Shown: positions 50,415-59,163 of the stretch, in pieces
Numbering within the stretch: position 1 is the first letter of the stretch
Layout of the letters: every line of letters starts with the position of its first letter
Source: CAVVKW01 sp963761705
Lineage (GTDB): Bacteria; Verrucomicrobiota; Verrucomicrobiia; Chthoniobacterales; JAATET01
Assembly: GCA_963761705.1 (NCBI GenBank)
Contig: CAVXHK010000003.1
Span: 496,001-560,000, forward strand
Direction of reading: 5' to 3'
DNA: 64,000 bases
The notes under the pieces: model-generated
The model's database searches: none
Seen by the model: the letters and a program-made list of their open reading frames with translations, nothing else
What the model was told of the DNA's origin: nothing
Program-made: the position numbers and the translations under genes

Positions 50415-51803
50415 GTGGTCAGTTCGCAACTCCGTCAGAAGATCGTCCGTCGCCTGGGATCCGAAAATGTCGTGTCGGACGCGGCGAAGCTCGATGCCTA
50501 CGGTGGGGACAAATGGTTCGCCGAGCATCGGCCGGAGCTCGTTGTGATGCCGGGATCGACGGCGGAGGTCGCATTCGTGATGCGGGCGGCCAGCGCGGCG
50601 GGAGTGCCGGTGACCACGCGGGGAGCTGGCTACGGCTACGTTGGCGGGTGCGTGCCGGTGCGCGGCGGGATCGTGCTGAGCACGCGGCGGCTGAACAAGA
50701 TCCTCGCGGTCGACGCGAGGGATTTCGTCGCGGTGGTCCAGCCGGCTGTGATCACGGGGAAGTTGCAGGCGCGGGCGAAACGGAAGGGCCTCCTCTACCC
50801 GCCGGACCCGGCGAGTCTGGAAAATTGCAGCCTCGGCGGAAATATCGCGACGAACGCGGGTGGGCCGCGGTGTCTGAAATACGGCGTGACGCGGAATTAC
50901 GTGCTCGGCCTCGAGGTCGTGCTGGCGGACGGGAGCGTCGTGCGGCTGGGGGGGCGCAATCACAAAAACAAAACTGGCTTCGATCTCATCGGGATGTTCG
51001 TCGGATCGGAGGGCATGCTCGGCGTCGTGACCGAGGCGACGCTGCGGCTGTTGCCCGACCCGCCAGCGCGGGCGGTACTCTCGGCTGGCTTCCCGACGAT
51101 GCGGGCGGCAGCGGGCGCGGTGCAGGCCGTTTTTCGCCGAGGTTTTCTGCCAGCCGCGGTGGAGGTCGCCGACCGCTTCACGCTCGAGGCGGCGCGGGCA
51201 AATGGCGCGCTGACCCGCGTCCCGCCAGGTGACGCGCACGTGCTCATCGAGATCGACGGGCAGGTCGCGAGCGTTTTGGGCGAGACGAAAGACCTCGCTT
51301 CGCTGCTCGCGGAGAGCGGGGCGACCGAGGTTGTGACCGCAACGACGGACGCGGATTGTCAGGAGCTGTGGTCCCTCCGGCGCGGCTTCTCGATGTCGCT
51401 GCGGGCGACGGGACTCACGAAACTGAACGAAGACATCGTCGTGCCACGGGGGCGGTTGGTTGATTTGGTCAAGTTCGCCGAGGGACTCGAAAAACGCTCC
51501 GGCTACGCGATCGCGTGTTTCGGCCACGCGGGCGACGGAAACATCCACGTCAACATCATGGCCGCGGACTACGACCGCCCGGACGTTCGCACAAAGGTTC
51601 ACGCGGCGCTGGACGAACTTTTTGCCAAAGTGCTCGAGTGGGGCGGCGCGATCTCCGGCGAGCACGGGATCGGTCTCGCAAAAATGCCGTGGTGGGAGCA
51701 GGCGACTTCGATCGAGGTGCGCGCGCTTCATCACGCGATCAAGTCGGCGGTCGATCCGACCGGGGTGCTGAACCCTGGAAAATTTTTGGATCAACGCTCA
51801 TGA
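50415..51803 (+). CDS. FAD-linked oxidase, GlcD/D-lactate dehydrogenase type
   Basis: A 462-residue flavoprotein of the FAD-binding type 4 family. The FAD domain has VTTRGAGYGYVGGCVPVRGG, the PPDPASLENCSLGGNIATNA segment and GMFVGSEGMLGVVTEATLRL; the C-terminal domain has the histidines in IACFGHAGDGNIHVNIM and GEHGIGLAKMPWW. It would oxidise a 2-hydroxy acid such as glycolate or D-lactate; the exact substrate is open. No glcE or glcF subunit is adjacent. It starts GTG at 50415 and overlaps the following CobW-type gene (ATGA). Confidence 0.9.
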   Translation: MVSSQLRQKIVRRLGSENVVSDAAKLDAYGGDKWFAEHRPELVVMPGSTAEVAFVMRAASAAGVPVTTRGAGYGYVGGCVPVRGGIVLSTRRLNKILAVDARDFVAVVQPAVITGKLQARAKRKGLLYPPDPASLENCSLGGNIATNAGGPRCLKYGVTRNYVLGLEVVLADGSVVRLGGRNHKNKTGFDLIGMFVGSEGMLGVVTEATLRLLPDPPARAVLSAGFPTMRAAAGAVQAVFRRGFLPAAVEVADRFTLEAARANGALTRVPPGDAHVLIEIDGQVASVLGETKDLASLLAESGATEVVTATTDADCQELWSLRRGFSMSLRATGLTKLNEDIVVPRGRLVDLVKFAEGLEKRSGYAIACFGHAGDGNIHVNIMAADYDRPDVRTKVHAALDELFAKVLEWGGAISGEHGIGLAKMPWWEQATSIEVRALHHAIKSAVDPTGVLNPGKFLDQRS

Positions 51804-52786
51804 CGCCGCTCGTTCTTCTCGTTGGATTTCTCGGGGCCGGGAAGACGACCTACCTCCGGGCGCTGATTTCTGCGCTCACCGCCGAGGGCCTGCAGCCGCA
51901 CGTCATCATCAACGATTATCAGAACGCCCGGGTCGACGCGGAGCTGCTCCGCGAGCTGACCGAGACGGTGGTGCCGATCAGCGGGAGTTGCGTGTGCTGC
52001 GGATCGCGGGACGAGCTACTGGAGTCGCTCACGGCCTTCGAACCGGGGCCAGGCCGGGTGGTCGTCGTCGAAACGAACGGCACCACGGACGCCGAGGCGC
52101 TGGTGGAATTGCTCGCGCTGGAGCCACGATTGAGCGCGCTCACGCAGCCAATCCAACTGTCGATCATCGACGCGAAGCGTTGGCAGAAGCGATTTTGGCA
52201 CAACGCGCTCGAGCTCGAGCAGACGCGGACGGCGGGCTTCCTGTCGCTCTCGCGCTGGGACGAGGTGGACGCGAAGCGGCGGGAGGCCGTCGAAGATTCG
52301 CTCGCAAAGCACGGCGTTGTCGCGCCTCGCGTGACTCCGGCTCAGTTTGCGACGACGTTGCGCGGGATCGAAGGGACGGTCCGCGACGCAAAGGGGCGGG
52401 GGACAATTTACAGAGTTCAGAGAGCGAAAGACCGCCGCCACGACGCGAATCATTTCTCGTCCGTGCAGATCGACCTGCCGCCGATCGTCGACCGGGCGGT
52501 GCTGGCTGGTTTTCTCGATGCTTTGCCGCGCGAGGTCGTGCGGGTGAAGGGCTTGGCGCGGCTGGCGGATTCGCCGGAGGAGTATCACGTCTTTCAGCGA
52601 GTCGAAGACGGCGAGACGCAGTGGCTGCCCATCGGTCGCGAATCGCGCGTCGAGTCCCCGGTCGCCGTGCTGATCGGACCCGGGCTGGACGCAGAACCGC
52701 TCATGCATCGGGCGAACGGTGCCTTCGGCGACCGCCGCGGTGAGGGGAGCGGTGGTCGCGTTTCAAGCGATCCCGGTGGACCGTGA
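51800..52786 (+). CDS. CobW/COG0523 family GTPase
   Basis: A 328-residue G3E-family GTPase. Walker A is VGFLGAGKTTYLR, the metal-binding CxCC motif is ISGSCVCCGSRDE, and VVVETNGTTDAEALVEL covers the switch region. The C-terminal CobW domain is compact (VDRAVLAGFLDALPREVVRV). Such proteins move zinc, cobalt or other metals into target enzymes; the metal is not evident. It overlaps the FAD oxidase gene by ATGA, an unusual pairing. ATG at 51800 is chosen since the Walker A motif lies directly after. Confidence 0.85.
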   Translation: MTPLVLLVGFLGAGKTTYLRALISALTAEGLQPHVIINDYQNARVDAELLRELTETVVPISGSCVCCGSRDELLESLTAFEPGPGRVVVVETNGTTDAEALVELLALEPRLSALTQPIQLSIIDAKRWQKRFWHNALELEQTRTAGFLSLSRWDEVDAKRREAVEDSLAKHGVVAPRVTPAQFATTLRGIEGTVRDAKGRGTIYRVQRAKDRRHDANHFSSVQIDLPPIVDRAVLAGFLDALPREVVRVKGLARLADSPEEYHVFQRVEDGETQWLPIGRESRVESPVAVLIGPGLDAEPLMHRANGAFGDRRGEGSGGRVSSDPGGP

Positions 52787-52893
52787 CTCTTTCTCGACGC
52801 GATCTCGCCACGAAGCCGACGGCATCTTCCATTCCTAGCCGGGGTCGGTCTTTTTGATTCCCCGGATGGCGTTTGTTGAGTTAGAACCCGCGG

Positions 52894-54175
52894 GTGATGA
52901 GGCGCAACCACCTGATAGTTCGATCAAGCCTGGGTCTCGGTGCCGCGTTGCTCGCGTTGACCGCCTGCGAGGAAAAAAAGCCCCCCGCGCCGCCCCCGCC
53001 GCTGGTCGAGGTGATGACGGTCGAGGCGAAGCGGGTGCCAATCACGCACACTTGGGTCGGAACGTTGGATGGTGACGTGAACGCGGCGATCAGTGCGCAG
53101 GTGAGCGGGTACCTTTTAGAACAGCTTTATACGAATGGCTCTCTGGTCAAAAAGGGCGACGTGCTTTTCCAGATCGATCCGCGGCCATTTCAGGCATCGC
53201 TCGAGAAGGCTCAGGGCAGCGCGGCCCAGGCCCAGGCCCAGCTCACCAAGGACAAGCTCAACGCCGACCGCTCCGCCGAGGCTCTACCAGAAGCAGGTGA
53301 TCAGCCAGCAGAGCTACGACGACACGCTGCAGCAATACCAGGCCAGCAAGGCGGCGGCGGATTCGGCCAATGCGGCGGTGCAGGAAGCGCGGCTGAATCT
53401 AGATTTTACGAAGATCGTATCGCCCATCGACGGGCTTTCGAGCATCGCGACGGCGCAGGTCGGCGATCTGGTCGGACCGTCGACCGGGGTCTTGAGCACG
53501 GTCTCGAAGGTGGACCCGATCAAGGTCAACTTCTCGGCCGCCGAGCAGGAATACATCGATTTCGCAGAGCAATTTTTTCAGGATCCCTCGAAATCGCCGA
53601 TCGGCAAAAGCGACGGGCCGGGTGGCCTGACGGAGATGACGCTCACGCTGGCGAACGGGATGGTCTACCCGCGCGCCGGCAAGCTCACGGCTGTCAGCAG
53701 CACGGTGAACGCCGGGACTGGATCGCTTTCGATGCAGGGTATCTTTCCGAATCCGGGCAATCTTCTGCGACCCGGGCAGTTCGGGCCGTGACGGCCGTCA
53801 CCAAAGTGCTTCCGGAAGGAATCGCGATCCCGCAGCGCGCCATCGGCGATCTGCAGGGGATCAGCCGGGTCGCGATCATCGGGCGCCGGTGACAAGGTGA
53901 CGATGAAGGCGGTGACGGTCGGCCCCACGATTGGGAGCCTGCAGGTCATCAAGGAAGGGTTGTCGGCTGGCGACGTGATCGTCGTCGAGGGCTTGCAGAA
54001 AGTGAAGGACGGCGCGGTTGTCCGGACCAAGCCCTACGAGATGGACGCTGAAGAGGCGGACTCGCTCGAGCTGCCGGACGGTGAGAAAGTCGCGGGGTCC
54101 GACTTGGAGGCACAGCCGAGTCCAACGCCCGGGGCGACCCCCGCGGCCGCGACGACACCTGCCGCGACGAACTGA
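52894..54175 (+). pseudogene. RND efflux periplasmic adaptor (MexA/AcrA type), three frameshifts
   Basis: The intact gene would encode a lipoprotein adaptor that links the inner-membrane pump to an outer-membrane channel. The N-terminal part has a lipobox (LLALTACEEKK) and AQVSGYLLEQLYTNGSLVKK. The frame breaks near 53281 (one extra base or two missing), continues in another frame with LYQKQVISQQSYDD and LNLDFTKIVSPIDGLSS, breaks again near 53786 (one base missing) to resume with VTKVLPEGIAIPQRAIGDLQ, and breaks near 53884 (one extra base) to resume with GDKVTMKAVTVGP. All parts together make a complete protein. The pump gene starts on the stop codon (TGATG). Real decay and assembly error are both possible. 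Confidence 0.88.
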
Positions 54176-57100
54176 TGTCACGGTTCTTCATCAACCGCCC
54201 GATCGTCGCGATCGTCATCTCGATCATCCTGGTTATCCTCGGGCTGGTCAGTCTGCTCGGCCTGCCCATCGCGCAGTTCCCCAACATCGTCCCGCCGCAG
54301 ATCCAGGTGGCGACCACCTACGTCGGGGCCGACGCGCTCACCGTTGAGGCCTCCGTCGCGACGCCCATCGAGCAGCAGGTCAATGGCGTGCAGGACATGG
54401 AATACATGTATTCCGTGAACTCGAACAACGGCCAGATGACGCTCAACGTCTTCTTCGGCGTCGAGACCGACAGCACGACCGACCAGATCCTCACGCAGAT
54501 GCGGCAGAACCAGGCGACGTCGCAGTTGCCAACGGACGTGCGGAACTTCGGTGTCACCGTGAATCAGGCAACGTCGGCGCCGCTCATGGTTTTCGCGCTC
54601 TACTCGCCGGACAAGACGTACGACGCGACGTTCCTCGCGAACTACGCCTACATTAATCTCACCAACGATCTTGCCCGCGTCGAAGGCATCGGCAGCGTGA
54701 ATGTCTTCGGAGCGGGCCAATACGCGATGCGCTTCTGGGTGCGCCCCGACGCCCTCGCCAAGCTCAACATCACGGCGCAGGAGATCATCAGCGCCGTGAA
54801 CGCGCAGAACACCGTCAACCCTGCCGGCCAGATCGGTGGTTCACCCGTGCCAGCGGGTCAGGAGTTCACCTACTCAGTCATCGCCCAGGGTCGCCTCGTG
54901 ACGGAGGAAGAGTTTGGCAACATCGTGATCCGCCAGAACGCGGACGGATCCAGCGTGAAGCTCAAGGACGTCGCCCGCATCGAACTCGGCGCGCAGAATT
55001 ACTCCATCCAGGGCCGCTTCGACGGCAAACCTTCCGCCGTCATCGCGCTCTACCAGCAAGCCGGTTCCAACGCCCTCGACGCCGCGGCTTCGGCGCGAAA
55101 GATCATGGCCACGGCGTCGGAACGCTTTCCGGAAGGTCTCGAGTACACCGTTGCGCTCGATACCACGCTGGCGGTGACCGAGAGCATGCGGGACATCGTC
55201 AAGACGCTGTTCGAGGCCATCGTGCTCGTTATCATCGTCGTCTTCATTTTCCTCCAGGGTTGGCGGGCGACGCTCATCCCTCTCATCGCCGTGCCGGTGT
55301 CGTTGATCGGAACGTTCGCGTTTTTCCCGGTCTTCGGATTCTCGGTGAACACATTGTCGATGTTTGGCCTCGTGCTCGCGATTGGTCTCGTCGTGGACGA
55401 TGCCATTGTCGTCGTCGAGGCCGTCGAGCAGCACATCGAGAAAGGGCTTTCGCCGCGCGACGCTTCGTTTAAGGCCATGGAAGAAGTGCAGGGGCCGGTG
55501 GTCGCCATCGCGCTCGTCATGATCGCGGTCTTCGTGCCGACGATTTTCATCCCCGGCATCACCGGGGAGATGTATCAGCAATTTGCGGTCACCATTGCGG
55601 TCTCGGTCGCGATTTCCGCGTTCAACGCGCTCACTCTCAGTCCGGCGCTCGCCGCGATGCTGCTCAGGCCGAAAAAAGAGTCGAACAGTCTGCTTTCAAA
55701 ATTTTTTCGCGGCTTCAACAAAGGCTTCGGCAAAGCGACCGACGGCTACGTCAAGACGTCGGGTCTGCTCATCCGCAAGAGCGTCATCACGCTGCTCGGC
55801 CTGGCGATCCTGATTGCCGGCACGGTCTTCATGGGCGCCAAGCTGCCTCCGGGGTTCATTCCAAACGATGATCAAGGCTACGTGTTCGCGCTCGCGCAGC
55901 TGCCCCACGCGTCGTCGCTGCAGCGCACGGGTGAGGTCGCGACGCAGCTCGAGGCGATCATCGAAAAAACCCCCGGCGTCGAGGCGGTCACGACCGTCCT
56001 GGGTTACGACTTGATGAGCCAGGTCACGATGACTTACGGGACGTTTTTCTTCATTACGTTGGAAGAGTGGGGCGAGCGGCTCACGCCGGAGACGCAGGTG
56101 CCGGCGATCCTGCAGCACATCAACCGGGAGTTTTCGCAAGTCCCGGGAGCCATGGCCTTCGCGTTTCCGCCGCCCGCGATCCCGGGCATCGGCACGTCTG
56201 GCGGGGCCACGTTCATCCTGCAGGACCGCTCCGGTGGTTCGGTCGAATTCCTCGCTGAGCAGACGCAGACCTTCCTCGAAGCGGCGGAGAAGCGTCCGGA
56301 GATCTCGCGCGTTACGACGACTTTGTTACCCTCGGTGCCGCAGCTCGGCGTCGAGGTTGACGTGCAGAAGGTTCTCAAGCAGGGCGTTCAGCTCGAGTCG
56401 GTGTACCAGACGTTGCAGGCGTTTCTCGGCGGCGTTTTCATCAATTACTTCAATCGCTTTGGCCTCCAGTGGCAGGTCTACCTCGCGGCCGATGGCGATT
56501 TCCGGAACTCGATCGAGAATCTTGGACTGTTCTACGTCCGCAACGACAAGGGTGATGCGGTTCCGCTCAGCGCTCTCGTGAACGTCGAGCCGCGGATGGG
56601 CCCAGAGTTTACGATGCGTTACAACATGTACCGCTCGGCGCAGATCAACGCGACAAGCGCACCCGGCTACAGCAGCGGGCAGTCGATGGCGGCGCTCGAA
56701 GCAGTCTTCGAAGAAACGATGCCGCTCGACCAGATGGGCTACGATTACTCCGGGATGTCTTTTCAAGAGAAGCAGGCGGCGGAAGGCGTGTCGCCGGGAG
56801 TCATCTTCGGGCTGTCGCTGCTCTTCGTGTTCCTCATCATGGCCGCACAATACGAGAGTTGGAGCCTGCCGTTCAGCGTGCTCATGGCGACGCCGGTCGC
56901 GGTTTTTGGCGCATTCGCGGCGCTGCTGTTGCGACGTTTCGAGTCCGGATTTTACGAGAACGACGTCTACACGCAGATCGGCCTCGTGATGCTGATCGGG
57001 CTGAGCGCGAAGAACGCGATTCTCATCGTCGAGTTCGCGAAGGCCGAGCTGGAGAAAGGGAAAACGATCTACGACGCTGCCCTCGCGGGAGCAAAGCTGC

Positions 57101-57339
57101 GGCTGCGACCGATCCTGATGACGGCGTTTGCATTCATCCTTGGCTGCGTTCCTCTCTGGATCGCGACGGGATCCGGCGCGGTGTCGCGGCGGATCCTCGG
57201 AACGGCAGTCATCGGCGGCATGCTCGCCTCGACGTTGATCGGCATCTTCCTCGTTCCGGTCGCGTTCTACGTCGTCGAGAAGCTGGTCGAGAAACGAAAG
57301 AAGTCGAAGGGGCTACCGGAAGAAGTCCCGGCGGTGTAG
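54175..57339 (+). CDS. RND multidrug efflux pump, AcrB/MexB (HAE1) family
   Basis: A 1054-residue inner-membrane pump, full length, with 12 membrane segments and two large periplasmic loops. Markers are FINRPIVAIVISIILVILGL at the start, the proton-relay double aspartate in AIGLVVDDAIVVVEAVEQH, and FGLSLLFVFLIMAAQYESWS with LIGLSAKNAILIVEFA in the second half. It exports hydrophobic compounds such as drugs, bile salts or metabolites using the proton gradient; the spectrum is unknown. Its adaptor gene directly upstream is broken by three frameshifts, and no outer-membrane channel gene follows, so function depends on both. A REP-like hairpin overlaps the stop. Confidence 0.94.
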   Translation: MSRFFINRPIVAIVISIILVILGLVSLLGLPIAQFPNIVPPQIQVATTYVGADALTVEASVATPIEQQVNGVQDMEYMYSVNSNNGQMTLNVFFGVETDSTTDQILTQMRQNQATSQLPTDVRNFGVTVNQATSAPLMVFALYSPDKTYDATFLANYAYINLTNDLARVEGIGSVNVFGAGQYAMRFWVRPDALAKLNITAQEIISAVNAQNTVNPAGQIGGSPVPAGQEFTYSVIAQGRLVTEEEFGNIVIRQNADGSSVKLKDVARIELGAQNYSIQGRFDGKPSAVIALYQQAGSNALDAAASARKIMATASERFPEGLEYTVALDTTLAVTESMRDIVKTLFEAIVLVIIVVFIFLQGWRATLIPLIAVPVSLIGTFAFFPVFGFSVNTLSMFGLVLAIGLVVDDAIVVVEAVEQHIEKGLSPRDASFKAMEEVQGPVVAIALVMIAVFVPTIFIPGITGEMYQQFAVTIAVSVAISAFNALTLSPALAAMLLRPKKESNSLLSKFFRGFNKGFGKATDGYVKTSGLLIRKSVITLLGLAILIAGTVFMGAKLPPGFIPNDDQGYVFALAQLPHASSLQRTGEVATQLEAIIEKTPGVEAVTTVLGYDLMSQVTMTYGTFFFITLEEWGERLTPETQVPAILQHINREFSQVPGAMAFAFPPPAIPGIGTSGGATFILQDRSGGSVEFLAEQTQTFLEAAEKRPEISRVTTTLLPSVPQLGVEVDVQKVLKQGVQLESVYQTLQAFLGGVFINYFNRFGLQWQVYLAADGDFRNSIENLGLFYVRNDKGDAVPLSALVNVEPRMGPEFTMRYNMYRSAQINATSAPGYSSGQSMAALEAVFEETMPLDQMGYDYSGMSFQEKQAAEGVSPGVIFGLSLLFVFLIMAAQYESWSLPFSVLMATPVAVFGAFAALLLRRFESGFYENDVYTQIGLVMLIGLSAKNAILIVEFAKAELEKGKTIYDAALAGAKLRLRPILMTAFAFILGCVPLWIATGSGAVSRRILGTAVIGGMLASTLIGIFLVPVAFYVVEKLVEKRKKSKGLPEEVPAV

Positions 57340-57375
57340 CGGCGCTTCTGGGAAGCGCTCACCGGGTCGATTGCC
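57337..57375 (+). repeat. REP-like hairpin element, copy 3
   Basis: The copy starts inside the pump stop codon: tagcggcgcttctgggaagc, then gctcaccgggtcgattgc. Stem GCGCTTC with GAAGCGC is at 57342-57358. It lies between the pump gene and the convergent aldo/keto reductase gene. Confidence 0.7.
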
Positions 57376-57414
57376 AGCGGAAGTCGTCGATTCAGAGAAC
57401 CGCTGCTCCGGCTT

Positions 57415-58407
57415 TCAAGCCACCGGCAGGGTGGCTTGGTCGATGGCCTCCAACTCTTCGGGCGAGAACTCGAGGTTTGCGATTGTCTTCACGTTCTCTT
57501 CGATCTGGGATAGGCGGCTGGCTCCGATGAGCGCAGACGTGACGACCGGCTTGCGGAGCGTCCACGCGAGCGCCATCTGCGCGAGGCTCTGACCGCGTTT
57601 GGCGGCGATCGCGTTGAGTCTACTCGTGATGATCGTCTTCTCGTCGGTGATTTGTTCGGCCCGGAGAAACGGCGATGAAGTTGCGGCGCGGGAGCCGCTC
57701 GGGATGCCCTCGAGATATTTGTCCGTGAGCAGCCCCTGGGCGAGCGGGCAGTAGGCGATGGCGCCGACGCCCTCGCGTTCAAGGACGTCGAAGAGACCTT
57801 CGTTTTCCGCGGTGCGCTGGTGAATGTTGTAGCTCGGCTGGTGAAGGAGCAGCGGGGTGCCGAGGTCACGGAGGATTTGGGCGGCTCGGTGGGCTCGGTC
57901 GGCGGGGTAGTTCGAGATGGCGGCGTAAAGCGCTTTGCCGGAGCGAACGGCATCGGCGAGGGCTCCCATCGTCTCTTCGAGCGGCGTGTCGGGATCGGGA
58001 CGGTGGTGGTAGAAAATGTCGACTCGGTCGAGCCCGAGGCGGGCGAGACTTTCGTCGAGGCTATCGAGGAGATATTTGCGCGAGCCGAAATCACCGTAGG
58101 GACCAGGTCCCATGGCGTAGCCGGCCTTCGTGGAAATCACGAGTTCGTTGCGGTGGGCGGCGAGATCCTCGCGGAGGATGCGGCCAACGGTCTCCTCGGC
58201 GGAGCCTGGAGGCGGGCCGTAGTTGTTTGCGAGGTCGAAATGCGTGATGCCGAGGTCGAAGGCGCCGAGTGCCATCTCGCGAGCATTTTCGTAGGAGGCC
58301 TCGCCGCCGAAGTTGTGCCAGAAGCCGAGCGAGATCGCGGGTAGGAGCAGGCCGCTTTGACCGCAGCGGCGGTAGGACATGGAGTCGTAACGAGTAGGTG
58401 AGGGCAT
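57415..58407 (-). CDS. Aldo/keto reductase, YghZ/Gpr type
   Basis: A 330-residue NADPH-dependent aldo/keto reductase. The catalytic tetrad is visible as Asp and Tyr in THFDLANNYGPPPGSAEE, Lys in LVISTKAGYAMG and His in IFYHHRPDPDTPLEE. The PGPYGDFGSRKYLL segment and the length fit the YghZ (glyceraldehyde 3-phosphate reductase) and Kv-beta-like branch. The physiological substrate is not known. ATG at 58407 is used; ATG at 58380 (MSYRRCG) also fits. A 28-base leader repeat at 58413-58440 sits directly upstream. Confidence 0.87.
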   Translation of the reverse strand: MPSPTRYDSMSYRRCGQSGLLLPAISLGFWHNFGGEASYENAREMALGAFDLGITHFDLANNYGPPPGSAEETVGRILREDLAAHRNELVISTKAGYAMGPGPYGDFGSRKYLLDSLDESLARLGLDRVDIFYHHRPDPDTPLEETMGALADAVRSGKALYAAISNYPADRAHRAAQILRDLGTPLLLHQPSYNIHQRTAENEGLFDVLEREGVGAIAYCPLAQGLLTDKYLEGIPSGSRAATSSPFLRAEQITDEKTIITSRLNAIAAKRGQSLAQMALAWTLRKPVVTSALIGASRLSQIEENVKTIANLEFSPEELEAIDQATLPVA

Positions 58408-58412
58408 GGGGA

Positions 58413-58440
58413 TTTTGATTTTCGAGTCTCGATTTTCGAG
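58413..58440. repeat. 28-bp leader repeat, copy 2
   Basis: The + strand reads ttttgattttcgagtctcg and on to tcgag, with 24 of 28 bases shared with 48442-48469. It begins six bases upstream of the ATG of the minus-strand aldo/keto reductase gene and lies in the short gap to the divergent rlpA. Confidence 0.55.
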
Positions 58441-58461
58441 CGGGGGCCGGTAGCCTCCGGC

Positions 58462-58926
58462 ATGCGATGGTTACTGGCGAGTCTGGTTTTGGTCGTGGTG
58501 CTGAGCGGGTGCGGCACGCCGAACTACGACGGCTACAAATACAAACCCTACACCGTCCGCGGAGTGAAGTATTTCCCGCTCAGTCCGCGCGACGCGGTCG
58601 GTTGGACGGAGACGGGGATCGCCTCGCACTATTCGGAGGGGAATTTTTTCTTTCCGAGCAAGACGGCGATCGGCGAGAAGCTCCGTCCGGGCACGAAGAC
58701 CTCGGCCCACAAATTTCTCCCACTCCCTTGCGTCGTCCGCATCACCAATCTCGAGAACGGGCGAAAGACAACGGTCCGCGTGAGCGATCGGGGACCGTTC
58801 ATCGCGGGGAGGATCATCGACGTCACGGCCCCGGTCGCCAAGAAGCTTGGCTTTTACAATCAGGGCCTCGTTCGAGTGCGGATCGAGGTCCTGAGCGTCG
58901 GCGACGGGAAGTATCGGATCCGGTAG
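58462..58926 (+). CDS. rlpA: RlpA-like lipoprotein
   Basis: A 154-residue lipoprotein with a good lipobox (LVVVLSGCGTPN). The body is a double-psi beta-barrel: GIASHYSEGNFFFPSKTAIG, LPCVVRITNLENGRKTTVRV and the catalytic-type RVSDRGPFIAGRIIDVTAPV with the conserved Asp, then KKLGFYNQGLVRVRIEVLS. In Pseudomonas the family is a lytic transglycosylase acting on peptidoglycan without stem peptides. The SPOR domain found in long forms is missing here. ATG at 58462 follows the divergent gap. Confidence 0.88.
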   Translation: MRWLLASLVLVVVLSGCGTPNYDGYKYKPYTVRGVKYFPLSPRDAVGWTETGIASHYSEGNFFFPSKTAIGEKLRPGTKTSAHKFLPLPCVVRITNLENGRKTTVRVSDRGPFIAGRIIDVTAPVAKKLGFYNQGLVRVRIEVLSVGDGKYRIR

Positions 58927-58977
58927 ATCGAGGGGAGCATGCATTTACAGGGTGCCGCGCCGGGGTTGACTCCGTCC

Positions 58978-59001
58978 GTCTCCGCTTCGCTCCGGCTCCA
59001 G
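58978..59001. repeat. 24-bp dispersed extragenic repeat, copy 2
   Basis: This copy (gtctccgcttcgctccggct and four more bases) is the inverse complement of 14185-14208 with one difference. It lies in the 237-base gap between rlpA and the convergent MDR oxidoreductase gene, where I see no gene. Confidence 0.55.
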
Positions 59002-59120
59002 CCCGGCGGGTTCCACGCGAGTGCACCGACGCCGGACGCTACCAACAGCACCATCGCCAAGGCACGACGTAGACTGGTGGATCAGGATCAGCGTCGCGCG
59101 GAGGTGCCTGCTTCGAGGTT

Positions 59121-59156
59121 TGGGTTGGACGAGCGGCTGGAAGTCGCCGCTCCTTG
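59121..59156. repeat. Extragenic hairpin repeat, copy 2
   Basis: TGGGTTGGACGAGCGGCTGG followed by AAGTCGCCGCTCCTTG. The ends GAGCGGC and GCCGCTC form a seven-base stem. It aligns gap-free to 33171-33206 (27 of 36). It lies directly before the 3' end of the minus-strand oxidoreductase gene. Confidence 0.55.
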
Positions 59157-59163
59157 ATCAGGT

